Shown here piece after piece: positions 43,212-52,181 of a stretch of DNA of 64,000 nt. Within the stretch, counting starts at the first letter, position 1, and each line of letters opens with the position of its first letter. Source of the stretch: JAIQFL01 sp035295745 (GTDB lineage: Bacteria > Acidobacteriota > Terriglobia > Bryobacterales > Bryobacteraceae); NCBI GenBank assembly GCA_035295745.1, contig DATGIL010000047.1:1-64000 (forward strand). The letters are read 5' to 3'. The notes below the pieces were generated by a model. The model saw only the letters and a program-made list of their open reading frames with translations. It made no database searches and was not told the origin of the DNA. The position numbers and the translations under genes are program-made.

Positions 43212-46200
43212 CTACGTCCCGGGTTGAGGTTGAGATTCGGGCAGGCCTTCGTGGGCCGCGTCCTCGATGACTTTGTCCTGATCTTCGGGCGCTTTCTTGC
43301 GCAACAGGCTGTACATGATCGGAACGAAGAACAGCGTCGTGAAGGTAGCCACCAAAAGTCCGCCAATGACCGCCCGCCCCAGGGGCGTATTCTGCTCGCC
43401 GCCCTCACCCATTGAGAGCGCCATCGGCAGCATTCCGATGATCATGGCGAGTGCCGTCATGATCACGGGGCGCATGCGCGTAAATCCAGCAGAGAGCGCG
43501 GCCTCGAGAGCGTCTTTGCCCTCCGCTCGTTCGTCATTCGCGAAGACCACCAGCAGAATCGAATTCGCTGTGGCGACGCCGATCGCCATGATCGATCCCA
43601 TCATCGAAGGCACATTGATGGTGGTGCCCGTGAGGTAAAGCATCCAAAGAATACCGGCCAGCGCGCCCGGAATCGCCATCAGGATAATAAACGGGTCGGT
43701 CCACGATTGGAAATTCACGACCATGAGCAGGAAGACCAGCAGAATCGCGAAAATCACTCCGATGCCGAGGCGGAAAAACGAGCGTCGCATCGTCTCCACC
43801 TGTCCCAGCATCTCGATGCGTGTCCCTTCCGTGAGCTTCTCGCTGTAGCTGTCGATAATCTTCTGAATGTCGCTGGAGACTCCGCCCAAGTCCCGCTGGT
43901 CGGCGTTGGCGTAGACGTCGAAGACCGGCTGCACATTGTAGTGATTCACAAGGCCGGTGGTGCGGGTGCGTTCAATCCGGGCCAGATTGCCGAGCAACTG
44001 CGTGCCGCTGTCGGTGGACGGCGTGACCGGAGTTCGCGAAAGCGCGTCGAAGGAGTCTACGCGGTACTGCGGCGTTTGCACGGCGACGTTGTAGCTGACG
44101 CCATTCTGCGGATTGAGCCACTGGTTGGGCGCCACCTGCCCGCTCGAACTGAGCGAGATCAGGACGCTGTTCGCCACATCCCGCTGCGTCAGTCCGGATT
44201 CACTGGCGCGGTCGCGATCCACGTTCAAGACCACGGTCGGTGTCGCGACTTCCTGACGGATGAAAACATCCACTGCGCCGGGAATCGCGGCTACCTTGCG
44301 GCGGATTTCGCGAGCCATTTCGTAATTGCGCGCGGCGTCGCGGCCCACAATCTGCACGTCGATCGGCATGGGCAGTCCGAAATTGAGAATCTGGTTCGTA
44401 ATGTTGGCCGCCTGGAAGAAGAAGGTCTCGTCGGGGAACCTGGCGCGCAGATCGTTGCGCAGGATCCGTGTATACTCCTGGGTGCCTTTGCTCTGCTGTT
44501 TGGGATCGAGCGCGATCATGATGTCCCCGTCGGACGCGGCAATGGTAGCGGTATCGCCAAATGCCAGGTTCACACCGCTGGTGGGAATGCCGATGTTATC
44601 GAGAATCTCCGAGATCTCGCTCGCCGGAATGATGTGCCGGATCTCGGCTTCAATCTGGGCAAAGATGCGCTCCGTCTCTTCGATGCGTGTTCCTTCCGTG
44701 GCGCGGACATGCAGGCGCATCTGGCCGGAATCTACATATGGAAAGAAGTCGCGGCCCACGACGAGGGATAGCAGTAGTGAGCCCACTACGAACACGGCAA
44801 ACGCGCCGGCGACAACGGCGCGATGATCGAGAGTCCATTCCAGGACTCCGCGATAGCGCTCTCGCAGACCTTCAAAACGGCGATTGAAGGCGTGATGCAC
44901 ACGCCAGATCACGCCTTGCGATTCGGCAGCATGTCCCCCTTCGCCTTTCTGATAGAGTTCCGCTTCGCCCTTTAAAAGGTAGTGGACCATGGTAGGGACG
45001 AGCGTCCTCGTGAGCAGGTACGACGTGAGCATGGCAAATACCACCGCCATCGCCAAAGGAGTGAACAGGAACTTGGCTGTACTTGTCAGTAGCAGTACCG
45101 GGACGAAGACGATGCAGATGGAAAGCGTGGATACGAACGCCGGCACCGCGATCTGCTGCGCGCCATCCAGAATCGCGCGCGTGATGGGCTTCCGCTGGCC
45201 CATATTGCGGTGGATGTTCTCGATCTCGACGGTTGCGTCATCCACCAGAATTCCAACCGCCAGTGCCAGGCCGCCGAGTGTCATCACATTCACGGTTTGG
45301 CCGAGAATACTCAGCACGATGAGCGACGTCAGAATCGACAGGGGAATCGAGATGCAGACGATGAGGGTGCTCCGCCAGCTTCCGAGAAACAGCAGGATCA
45401 TCATCCCGGTGAGCGCCGCCGCGATGCCGGCCTCGCGCAGGGCTCCCCCGATGGCCGCGCGCACGAACAGCGACTGATCAAAGAGCTGCTTCACCTGAAG
45501 ATCCTGTGGCAGGCTCGCCATGACGCGCGGCAGCTCCTCCTTTACCGCGTTGACGATCGCCAGCGTCGATGCCTTGCCGTTCTTGAGCACGGTCAGGAGC
45601 GCGGAGCGCCGTCCATTGGCGCGGACGATATTGGTTTGCACCTGATATCCACTGCGGATCTGAGCCACGTCGCGCATGTACAGAGTCGCGCCGTTCACAG
45701 TCCGGATCGGCAGATCGTTCAGGCCCTGCACCGTTAACGGGCTGCTGTTCATCTGGACGACATACTCGCGATCGCCGATCTTGGCGGTTCCAGCGGGCAG
45801 CACCGGGCTCTGCAAATTCATCGCATTGGAGATGTCGGTGGCGGAGAGATGCTTGGCATAAAGCGCGTTAGGGTCGATATCCACCATGATGGCGGGCGAC
45901 TTTCCGCCGTAAGGCAGCGGGATGGACGCGCCCTGTACCGTCGCAAGCTGCGTGCGGATGAAGTTCTGCCCGTAATCGTACAGTTGCTGTTCACTGAGCG
46001 AGTCGCTCTGTAGTCCAAGCTGCAAAATCGGCACGCTGGAGGCGTCAAAGGCTACGATCAGTGGCGAGAATGTTCCCGGTGGCAAAGGCCGCAGAATCGT
46101 CTGGCAGAGCGCCGTGATCTGTGCGATCGCCATCTCCACGCGCACATTTTCGTGAAAATACATGCGGATCACAGACACACCGTAATAGGAGGTCGACTCC

Positions 46201-46442
46201 ATGTGTTCGATATCGTTCACCGTGGTAGTCATGGCGCGCTCGGAAATGGTGGTGATGCGGTCTGCCATCTCCTGGGGCGACATGCCGGTGTACGACCAGA
46301 CAACGCTGACCACGGGAATATCGATATGGGGAAAAATGTCCGTGGGCATACTGGCGATCGCGACGGCCCCAAGAACGACCATCAGAATCGCCATCACGAC
46401 AAAGGTGTACGGCCTCCGGAGCGCAAGTTTAACGATCCACAC
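43212..46442 (-). CDS. RND-superfamily efflux transporter (AcrB/HAE1-like)
   Basis: The 1076-residue protein is a full proton-driven inner-membrane pump: ALRRPYTFVVMAILMVVLGA (TM1), the periplasmic porter domains, the TM4 proton-relay motif VGILVDDATVEIENIHRNMG and the second-half repeat SMMGSIMAIGVATANSILLV. A GTG start at 46442 has GGAGG upstream. With the adaptor and TolC genes it forms a complete three-part efflux system; the substrate cannot be read from the sequence. No regulator is adjacent. Confidence 0.95.
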   Translation of the reverse strand: MWIVKLALRRPYTFVVMAILMVVLGAVAIASMPTDIFPHIDIPVVSVVWSYTGMSPQEMADRITTISERAMTTTVNDIEHMESTSYYGVSVIRMYFHENVRVEMAIAQITALCQTILRPLPPGTFSPLIVAFDASSVPILQLGLQSDSLSEQQLYDYGQNFIRTQLATVQGASIPLPYGGKSPAIMVDIDPNALYAKHLSATDISNAMNLQSPVLPAGTAKIGDREYVVQMNSSPLTVQGLNDLPIRTVNGATLYMRDVAQIRSGYQVQTNIVRANGRRSALLTVLKNGKASTLAIVNAVKEELPRVMASLPQDLQVKQLFDQSLFVRAAIGGALREAGIAAALTGMMILLFLGSWRSTLIVCISIPLSILTSLIVLSILGQTVNVMTLGGLALAVGILVDDATVEIENIHRNMGQRKPITRAILDGAQQIAVPAFVSTLSICIVFVPVLLLTSTAKFLFTPLAMAVVFAMLTSYLLTRTLVPTMVHYLLKGEAELYQKGEGGHAAESQGVIWRVHHAFNRRFEGLRERYRGVLEWTLDHRAVVAGAFAVFVVGSLLLSLVVGRDFFPYVDSGQMRLHVRATEGTRIEETERIFAQIEAEIRHIIPASEISEILDNIGIPTSGVNLAFGDTATIAASDGDIMIALDPKQQSKGTQEYTRILRNDLRARFPDETFFFQAANITNQILNFGLPMPIDVQIVGRDAARNYEMAREIRRKVAAIPGAVDVFIRQEVATPTVVLNVDRDRASESGLTQRDVANSVLISLSSSGQVAPNQWLNPQNGVSYNVAVQTPQYRVDSFDALSRTPVTPSTDSGTQLLGNLARIERTRTTGLVNHYNVQPVFDVYANADQRDLGGVSSDIQKIIDSYSEKLTEGTRIEMLGQVETMRRSFFRLGIGVIFAILLVFLLMVVNFQSWTDPFIILMAIPGALAGILWMLYLTGTTINVPSMMGSIMAIGVATANSILLVVFANDERAEGKDALEAALSAGFTRMRPVIMTALAMIIGMLPMALSMGEGGEQNTPLGRAVIGGLLVATFTTLFFVPIMYSLLRKKAPEDQDKVIEDAAHEGLPESQPQPGT

Positions 46443-46564
46443 GGAGGCCTCCGAAGTTGAACTGGAGCGAAACGCAGCGCATCGGCTGCCTGGAGGCGGA
46501 GCAATTTTTCAGCCGTGCGTCGAGTCTAACGGGACTTCAGCGAAAGCCCGGGTGCGCTGGCGCA

Positions 46565-47164
46565 CTACCGGCGAACGGGTGGATCCCACGAACGCGTCAG
46601 CTTCGGATCCCCATTAGGACCTTTGAACTTGGCGTACGCTTCCGGCGAGCGGCGTTGCCAGGCCCGGTCGGCGGCGACGGCGTAGGGTTCGCGGCCATCC
46701 AGGTCGCGCAGCACTGCCTGCACCGGGCGTCCCTTGACGCCGTAATCGGTGCGCTCATAGCGCGCCTCCAACAACTCGTCGCTGACGAACTTCAGCAGCA
46801 CCGCCGTGCCGTCCTCGGCATAGTAATGCCAGAGCCCCGCACGCGATTGCGTCTCGTTTGGGTCACCCAGGATATCGCGCACTTCGTCCTGACTCATGAA
46901 GAGACGGAGCTCTTCCACGCGCGGCAGGTACACGGGATTGTGATGGTAGAACTCCAACGGCGCGCGATCGCTCGAGATGTACCAGATGTATCCCGCTTTG
47001 GTGGGGTTCAACTGCCGGTTGTCGGGCGACCACCAGCGCCCGTTGATCTTACGGACGACCTGAACCTTACCGTCGATCTCGACCTTGTGGGTATCCGTTA
47101 CCTTCTGGCCGAAAGTTGGAGACGCCAGAAGCGCTAACGCCGCCATCATGCGAACAGAACTCAT
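46565..47164 (-). CDS. exported BamE/SmpA-like small protein
   Basis: The 199-residue protein has a Sec signal (MSSVRMMAALALLASPTFG). The central part (VEELRLFMSQDEVRDILGDP, LWHYYAEDGTAVLLKFVSDE) follows the 'G-M-S-x-x-E-V-x-x-x-L-G-x-P ... W-x-Y ... F-x-D' pattern of the BamE/SmpA/OmlA fold. It lacks a lipobox, so is probably soluble in the periplasm. GAGAGGAG lies 6 bases upstream of the chosen ATG. Function unknown. Confidence 0.6.
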   Translation of the reverse strand: MSSVRMMAALALLASPTFGQKVTDTHKVEIDGKVQVVRKINGRWWSPDNRQLNPTKAGYIWYISSDRAPLEFYHHNPVYLPRVEELRLFMSQDEVRDILGDPNETQSRAGLWHYYAEDGTAVLLKFVSDELLEARYERTDYGVKGRPVQAVLRDLDGREPYAVAADRAWQRRSPEAYAKFKGPNGDPKLTRSWDPPVRR

Positions 47165-47245
47165 CGCCGCTCCTCTCACAGCCGGATTGTAGAGGCAGTC
47201 GGACCGCGTAACAAGTTGACTTTGGTGAGCGGCGGACCTGAGGCG

Positions 47246-48334
47246 TCAGGCGGGCGTCAACCCAAGACCCGGGCGCTTGGGAAGGATGAGCTTTCCTTTT
47301 TCCACGCGTACGCCATGAAACGGATCGTTGCCGATCAGCAGATTGCCGTCGAGATCGGCAAAATCGACGAGGGGCGAAAGATGCGCCGCCGCCGTGACGC
47401 TCACCGAACTCGAAACCATGCACCCTAACATTGTCTTCATACCGAGCGATTTGGCGATCTCGATCATGCGGTACGCTTCGAGGATGCCGCCGCTCTTGTC
47501 GAGCTTGACGTTCACGCCGTCGAAGGCTTCCTTTAGCTTCGGTATGTCGGATGCGCGCTGGCAGGCTTCATCGGCGATGATCGGGATGTGCACGCGGCTG
47601 CGGATCCAGCGCGTCTCTTCGATCATCTCCGCCGGCAGCGGCTGTTCGATGAACTGCACGCCGTGCTTCTCCAGCCAGTTGATCTTGGCGACAGCTTCTT
47701 CCTTGTTCTTCCAGCCCTCATTGGCATCCACGCGCAGAGGTTTGTCGGTCACACTGCGCACGGCTTCGATGGTGGGCTCGTCAGTAGCCAGCCCGACCTT
47801 CACCTTCAGAATCGGGTAATCGGCGGCCTCGCGAGTCTTCTGCCTGGTGATCTCCGGCGTGTCGATCCCGATGGAAAACGTGGTGAGCGGTGTGTCGGCG
47901 GGGTCGAGTCCGAAATAGCTGTAGAGGGGGATGCCCAGTTTCTGCCCCACCCAATCCATGAGCGCGATATCGATGGCCGCTTTGCCCGCCCATTCCCCCT
48001 GCACCTGCTCAAAAACCTTCGACATGGTCTTGGCGAAATGCATGGGGTCGCTGGCCAGCAGCAGGTCGCGCACCGATTCCACAGCCTTGCGCGCGCCCTC
48101 GGCGTCCTCGTGATAGCGCACGATGGGTGCGCCTTCGCCATGGCCCGTGATTCCGTCGCGTGCGTACGAGACGTGCAAGGTATCGCGGTATTGGCTCGAC
48201 GACATAGTAGTCGTCCAGGTGTGCTGCAGATTGAGGCGAACAATCTTGGTCGTCAAATTGGTACCGTTTGCCGGCGCAGCCAGGCCGGCCACAGGCGCCG
48301 CGGCGGCAGCCTTCACGAAACTCCTGCGATTCAT
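47246..48334 (-). CDS. dipeptide epimerase (L-Ala-D/L-Glu type), Tat signal
   Basis: The 362-residue protein begins MNRRSFVKAAAAAPVAGLAA, a Tat signal. The enolase-superfamily barrel follows: ILKVKVGLATDEPTIEAV with the catalytic KxK lysines, metal ligands in LRVDANEGW, VQFIEQPLP and IIADEACQ, and the opposing Lys in NVKLDKSGGILEAY. This is the dipeptide-epimerase/muconate-lactonizing pattern. It overlaps the stop of the NlpC/P60 gene by 4 bp (ATGA), as in ykfB-ykfC operons that recycle peptidoglycan peptides, which fits epimerisation of L-Ala-D-Glu. Export of the enzyme is unusual if the signal works. Confidence 0.85.
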   Translation of the reverse strand: MNRRSFVKAAAAAPVAGLAAPANGTNLTTKIVRLNLQHTWTTTMSSSQYRDTLHVSYARDGITGHGEGAPIVRYHEDAEGARKAVESVRDLLLASDPMHFAKTMSKVFEQVQGEWAGKAAIDIALMDWVGQKLGIPLYSYFGLDPADTPLTTFSIGIDTPEITRQKTREAADYPILKVKVGLATDEPTIEAVRSVTDKPLRVDANEGWKNKEEAVAKINWLEKHGVQFIEQPLPAEMIEETRWIRSRVHIPIIADEACQRASDIPKLKEAFDGVNVKLDKSGGILEAYRMIEIAKSLGMKTMLGCMVSSSVSVTAAAHLSPLVDFADLDGNLLIGNDPFHGVRVEKGKLILPKRPGLGLTPA

Positions 48335-49173
48335 TTCACTCTCCTCATGGTGACCAGATGTTCGGTGGTATCGCTCAGGTCGTCGATGCGTACCATGGGA
48401 GCTTGCCGGGTGGGAGTCTGCGCCCTGGTCGCATTGATGAACTTGCCGTCGCCGAGATAGATTCCGGTGTGGGTGATGTGCTTTTCGGACGTGCCGAAGT
48501 AGAGCAGGTCGCCAGGCACGAGGTCTTCGCGTTCCACCGGCTTCAGGCCGCTCCAGTCTGCCTGCGGCTGGGCATCCCGCGGCAGGTTGATGCCGCGGCG
48601 GCGACAGAGCATTTGCGCGAATCCCGAGCAGTCGTAGCCAAATGTGGAAGTTCCGCCCCAGGTGTACGGCAAGCCCAGAAATCGCTTGCTGAACTCCAGC
48701 ATCTCCGGCGTGCTGAGCGGCTTCACATCGAAGGCGATATCGCCGGATTGCAGCCAGCCGGAACGGTCGTCCGGCAGGCGGACCTGGATCCAACGCGTGT
48801 TGTCCGCGGGCTCGGCGATCACCTCCAGCTTGGATTCGAACGGCACCGTAATCAACGGTGCATGTTTAGTGACATCGGGCTCGCGATAGATGTGCGCGAA
48901 GAGGCTCTGCACCTCGGCCACGCGCCCGTGTGCCGCGTAGGGCTCTCCGTTGCGTAGAGCGCTCAACGGCATCCAGCCGGTGTATTGGTCGAAGGTGCGA
49001 ATGCGGGCCCATCCGTCTTTTTGCTCCAGCACGGACACATTGGCGCCGTAGATCGCTTGCGAAGCAACGTCGGAGTCTTCGCTCGCCTTCGAGTACATGT
49101 TGGCGACAGGGCGCAACACCACCGCGTTCGGCAAAGCCGCGGCGAACAGGGCGAGTACTGCAATTCCAGGCAT
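48331..49173 (-). CDS. NlpC/P60 peptidoglycan endopeptidase with SH3 domains
   Basis: The 280-residue protein has a short signal (MPGIAVLALFAAALPNA), two SH3b-like segments (YSKASEDSDVASQAIYGANV; HGRVAEVQSLFAHIYREP) and a C-terminal NlpC/P60 domain with catalytic Cys in FGYDCSGFAQMLCRRRG and His in HITHTGIYLGDGKFI. This arrangement matches YkfC, the gamma-D-glutamyl-L-diamino-acid endopeptidase. With the epimerase downstream it forms a murein-peptide recycling unit. A purine-rich GAAGAAGAG precedes the ATG. Confidence 0.9.
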   Translation of the reverse strand: MPGIAVLALFAAALPNAVVLRPVANMYSKASEDSDVASQAIYGANVSVLEQKDGWARIRTFDQYTGWMPLSALRNGEPYAAHGRVAEVQSLFAHIYREPDVTKHAPLITVPFESKLEVIAEPADNTRWIQVRLPDDRSGWLQSGDIAFDVKPLSTPEMLEFSKRFLGLPYTWGGTSTFGYDCSGFAQMLCRRRGINLPRDAQPQADWSGLKPVEREDLVPGDLLYFGTSEKHITHTGIYLGDGKFINATRAQTPTRQAPMVRIDDLSDTTEHLVTMRRVK

Positions 49174-49263
49174 AAAGCTCTTCTTCTATAGTGGCACAAC
49201 CGCCCACCAAACCTGCGTCACGAAGAGGCTTTCGTCAGGCAGATTTGGCAGACGCGACGAAAA

Positions 49264-49303
49264 GTCTCGACAAAAGTGTCGAGACGGCAAACAGTAGTGT
49301 TTG
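49264..49303 (+). repeat. double-hairpin repeat element, copy upstream of aldehyde dehydrogenase
   Basis: GTCTCGACA (49264-49272) pairs with TGTCGAGAC (49277-49285). CAAACA (49288-49293) pairs with TGTTTG (49298-49303). The element then continues GCGCCACG. The same two hairpins occur at 56943-56981 and 57242-57280, where the second hairpin is CAAAGA/TCTTTG: both arms changed together. It ends 55 bp before the start used for the aldehyde dehydrogenase. Confidence 0.75.
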
Positions 49304-49358
49304 CGCCACGTCTTCCCGGGATCGTATGCACCAGCCCTTTGGCGATCTGCCATAGAAT

Positions 49359-50744
49359 GTGGATGTGATTGCTTCTATCAATCCCGCCACGGGCGCTACT
49401 CTGCGGATTTTCGATGCGTTGACCGAGGCGCAGACCGAAGAAAAGCTGGCGTGCGCCGACCGGGCCTTTCGAGCGTACCGGCATACCAGCCTGGCGGATC
49501 GCGCCCGCTGGCTGGCCGCCGCCGCGGAGATTCTTGAGAAAGAGAAAGACGAGTTCGGGCGCATTATGACGCTCGAGATGGGCAAGCCGATTGGCGCCGC
49601 CCGCGCGGAGGCTGCCAAATGCGGGCTGGCGTGCCGCTATTACGTGGAGCACGGCGAGCGGCTGCTGGCCGATGAGCCGGTGGATGCGGGCGCGGGCCGG
49701 AGCTTCATTCGCTATCAGGCGATCGGAGCGGTACTGGCCGTGATGCCGTGGAATTTTCCGTTCTGGCAGGTGTTCCGGTTCCTGGCGCCGGCGCTGATGG
49801 CGGGCAACGTGGGCCTTCTGAAGCACGCCTCGAACGTGCCGCAGTGCGCACTGGCGATTGAGGAGATCGTGCGGCGCGCCGGATTCCCGCCGGATGTGTT
49901 TCAAACCCTGCTCATCGGATCAAGCCAGGTGGCCAAAGTGATAGACGATCCGCGCGTGAAGGCGGTATCGCTCACGGGTAGCGAGCCGGCGGGCGTGGAA
50001 GTAGCGGGGCGCGCAGGCAGGCAACTCAAGAAAACCGTGCTGGAGTTGGGCGGAAGCGATCCCTTCGTGGTGATGCCCAGTGCCGATCTCGACCGCGCCG
50101 CCCGTACCGCCGTCGAGGCCCGCATCATCAACAACGGACAGTCATGCATCGCCGCCAAGCGTTTCATCATCGACGTCCGCATCGCAGACGAGTTCGAGCG
50201 GCGATTCGTGGAATCGCTGGCAGCGCTGCGCATCGGCGACCCAATGGACGAAGCGACCCAGGTAGGTCCGCTGGCCACGAAGGGCATCCTCGATGACCTC
50301 GACGGCCAGGTGCAGCGTTCGTTGCAAATGGGAGCGCGACTCTTGGTGGGTGGCAAGAAGGCGCTCGTGGATCATCCGGAACTGCGGAACGGGAACTACT
50401 ACGCTCCGACTGCGCTGACGGACATTTCCAAGGAGTCGCCGGCATACCGCGAGGAACTGTTCGGACCGGTCGCGGCACTGCTTCGCGCAGACGGCATCGA
50501 TCATGCGATCGCACTGGCCAACGACACCGAATTCGGCCTGGGTGCGAGCGCGTGGACCAGCGATCCGGAAGAACAGCGGCGATTCGTGGATGAGCTCGAG
50601 GCTGGGCTGGTCTTCGTGAACGGCATGGTGGCCTCGGATCCGCGGCTGCCATTTGGCGGCGTGAAGCGCTCCGGATACGGCCGCGAACTGGGACTCTACG
50701 GCATACGCGAATTCATGAACGTCAAGACGGTGAGAGTGGCCTGA
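49359..50744 (+). CDS. aldehyde dehydrogenase, succinate-semialdehyde-type
   Basis: The 461-residue protein is a complete NAD(P)-dependent ALDH: PWNFPFWQVFRFLAPALMAG (cofactor site), SLTGSEPAGVEVAGRAG, the general base Glu in VLELGGSDPFVV, the nucleophile Cys in INNGQSCIAAKRF, and EELFGPVAALLRADGIDHAI. It ends LPFGGVKRSGYGRELGLYGI, typical of succinate-semialdehyde dehydrogenases. The start is a GTG without a clear ribosome site; a second GTG two codons later is an alternative. The double-hairpin repeat is 55 bp upstream. It converges with the patatin gene, 2 bp between stops. Confidence 0.92.
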   Translation: MDVIASINPATGATLRIFDALTEAQTEEKLACADRAFRAYRHTSLADRARWLAAAAEILEKEKDEFGRIMTLEMGKPIGAARAEAAKCGLACRYYVEHGERLLADEPVDAGAGRSFIRYQAIGAVLAVMPWNFPFWQVFRFLAPALMAGNVGLLKHASNVPQCALAIEEIVRRAGFPPDVFQTLLIGSSQVAKVIDDPRVKAVSLTGSEPAGVEVAGRAGRQLKKTVLELGGSDPFVVMPSADLDRAARTAVEARIINNGQSCIAAKRFIIDVRIADEFERRFVESLAALRIGDPMDEATQVGPLATKGILDDLDGQVQRSLQMGARLLVGGKKALVDHPELRNGNYYAPTALTDISKESPAYREELFGPVAALLRADGIDHAIALANDTEFGLGASAWTSDPEEQRRFVDELEAGLVFVNGMVASDPRLPFGGVKRSGYGRELGLYGIREFMNVKTVRVA

Positions 50745-50746
50745 AC

Positions 50747-51706
50747 TCACGCGGCCTGTGGCAGGTACGGAACGGAGGAGACGCGAAATGGCGTGTCGTC
50801 ACCGCGCAGCATGGCCTTCCAGTCCACCAGCGCGGCGAATTTTCGCCCAATGGATTCCAGCTCGCTGACGCGCGTGACGTCGTCCATTTCAATATTGTCT
50901 TCGAGTTGCGGTTCCAGGCGATAGAAAATCGCTTCCGGATAGTGCCGTGCTACAAGCTCAGTCTGCTGCTCTTCCGGCGAGTGCAGCAGGGCATCGAGCG
51001 TCCAGGTAAGCCAATCGGTGAAGCGGCGAGGATCCGATTGGCGCGGGAAGCGGCCGGTGCCGAATGAGACTACCGTCGTGTGCCGGGGCTGATAGCCGTT
51101 GCTGTAGCAGAAGGCCTCCACGCACGCCTGGTATACGGGATTGCCCGCCACACCTACACCGCCATCCACGAGTTTGCCCGATACCGGGGCCGGCATCGGC
51201 CACGGGTTGAAGTAAGCAGGCGCCGCGGCACTGGCGGTCGCACAGTCCACGAGGTTCAAGTGGCCCGTAGCGCGCCCGTTGCGTGGGTTGTCTTTCACGA
51301 AGTACCACGGCTTGCAGTCGGCCAGCCCTTTGGCGGTGAGCAAGATGTCGATGGGCGAATCGTTCAGTCCCCAGTGAGCCGCGGCGCCGAGCTCTTCGGA
51401 GAGGACTTGGTGCAGACTGGCGGCATCGTACTTGTGCCCGGTGGTGAGTTGGCGGATCGTGTTCCACGGTTTGCCCGGCTTGAAGATGTCCCGCAGGCGG
51501 TGGCTGTAGATGTGGACGATGTGCGATGCCGGAACGCCGGCGGCGATGGCTGAGGCCAGGAGCGCCCCGGTGGAGGTGCCCGCTACAAACGAGAAGGTTT
51601 CGCGTGCTGGCTTTCTGGTGACCTCTTCGAGCTTCTGCAGGGCGAGGGCGGGTATTATTCCACGAATACCGCCACCATCAATCGAAAGAACGTATTTACG
51701 AGACAT
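50747..51706 (-). CDS. patatin-like phospholipase/acyl hydrolase
   Basis: The 319-residue protein has the full patatin set: VLSIDGGGIRGIIPALAL (oxyanion Gly-rich motif), the Ser elbow FVAGTSTGALLASAIAAG, and the catalytic Asp in KLVDGGVGVAGNP. It has no signal peptide, so acts in the cytoplasm or at the inner membrane. Some patatins of this size are defence effectors (CBASS), but no cyclase or Cap gene is nearby. Its function here is probably lipid or acyl-ester hydrolysis. Confidence 0.92.
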   Translation of the reverse strand: MSRKYVLSIDGGGIRGIIPALALQKLEEVTRKPARETFSFVAGTSTGALLASAIAAGVPASHIVHIYSHRLRDIFKPGKPWNTIRQLTTGHKYDAASLHQVLSEELGAAAHWGLNDSPIDILLTAKGLADCKPWYFVKDNPRNGRATGHLNLVDCATASAAAPAYFNPWPMPAPVSGKLVDGGVGVAGNPVYQACVEAFCYSNGYQPRHTTVVSFGTGRFPRQSDPRRFTDWLTWTLDALLHSPEEQQTELVARHYPEAIFYRLEPQLEDNIEMDDVTRVSELESIGRKFAALVDWKAMLRGDDTPFRVSSVPYLPQAA

Positions 51707-51851
51707 TTGACACCTATGCTAATCGCGCGGTCCGCGTGGGGAGACGACCGGCGGGTGGGACCTCACAGGGAAGCCCCGATTTTTCAGAAGCTTCAAGACG
51801 CGCAGTTTTTTTTCAATCCACGTGACTCGTGGGATCGTACCCCAAAGAGTG

Positions 51852-51977
51852 ATGACAAGACGAGAGATGCTGCTGGCTGTTCCGGGGATTGGCTGGGCCA
51901 GCCCCAGTTTCGAAAACTCGCCTTTGGACCTCCAAAAATGTCAAAGGTGTGTTCCGTCTGGATTGTCAAGGATGTGA
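51852..51977 (+). pseudogene. possible truncated gene start with Tat-like signal
   Basis: ATG at 51852 has AAAGAG 5 bases upstream and encodes MTRREMLLAVPGIGWASPSF, then a stop at 51975-51977 after 41 codons. The RRE-hydrophobic start looks like the signal of an exported protein of which only the first codons remain. The tandem repeats at 51991-52180 begin 14 bp further on, so a repeat-associated rearrangement may have removed the rest. It could also be chance. Confidence 0.3.
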
Positions 51978-51990
51978 CCGGCCCGGACCA

Positions 51991-52180
51991 GGGCGGTGAC
52001 GCTCCCTCACGGTCGCGGCTCGCAGGACTCAGCAAGCGTCACGAATCGGAGGGCGGTGACGCTCTCACGGTCGCAGCTCGCAAGACAACGACGAGCCGCG
52101 CGCGTAAGCAAGCGATTACGAATCGGAGGGCGGTGACGCTCCCTCACGGTCGCGGCTCGCAAGGCTCAGCTAGCGTCATG
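51991..52180. repeat. three tandem copies of the GCTCCCTCACGGTC repeat
   Basis: The core CGCTCCCTCACGGTCGCGGC starts at 52000 and 52137, and a variant lacking two bases (CGCTCTCACGGTCGCAGC) starts at 52060, so the spacing is 60 and 77 bp. Between them are AAGCGTCACGAATCGGAGGG and AAGCGATTACGAATCGGAGG. The array ends directly at the stop of the cobalamin-binding mutase gene. Orientation is as at 60524-60905. Confidence 0.85.
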
Positions 52181-52181
52181 C

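Noticed and set aside
50747..51706. patatin as a CBASS effector
   Set aside because: No CD-NTase, ubiquitin-like or HORMA/TRIP13 gene is near; the neighbours are metabolic.
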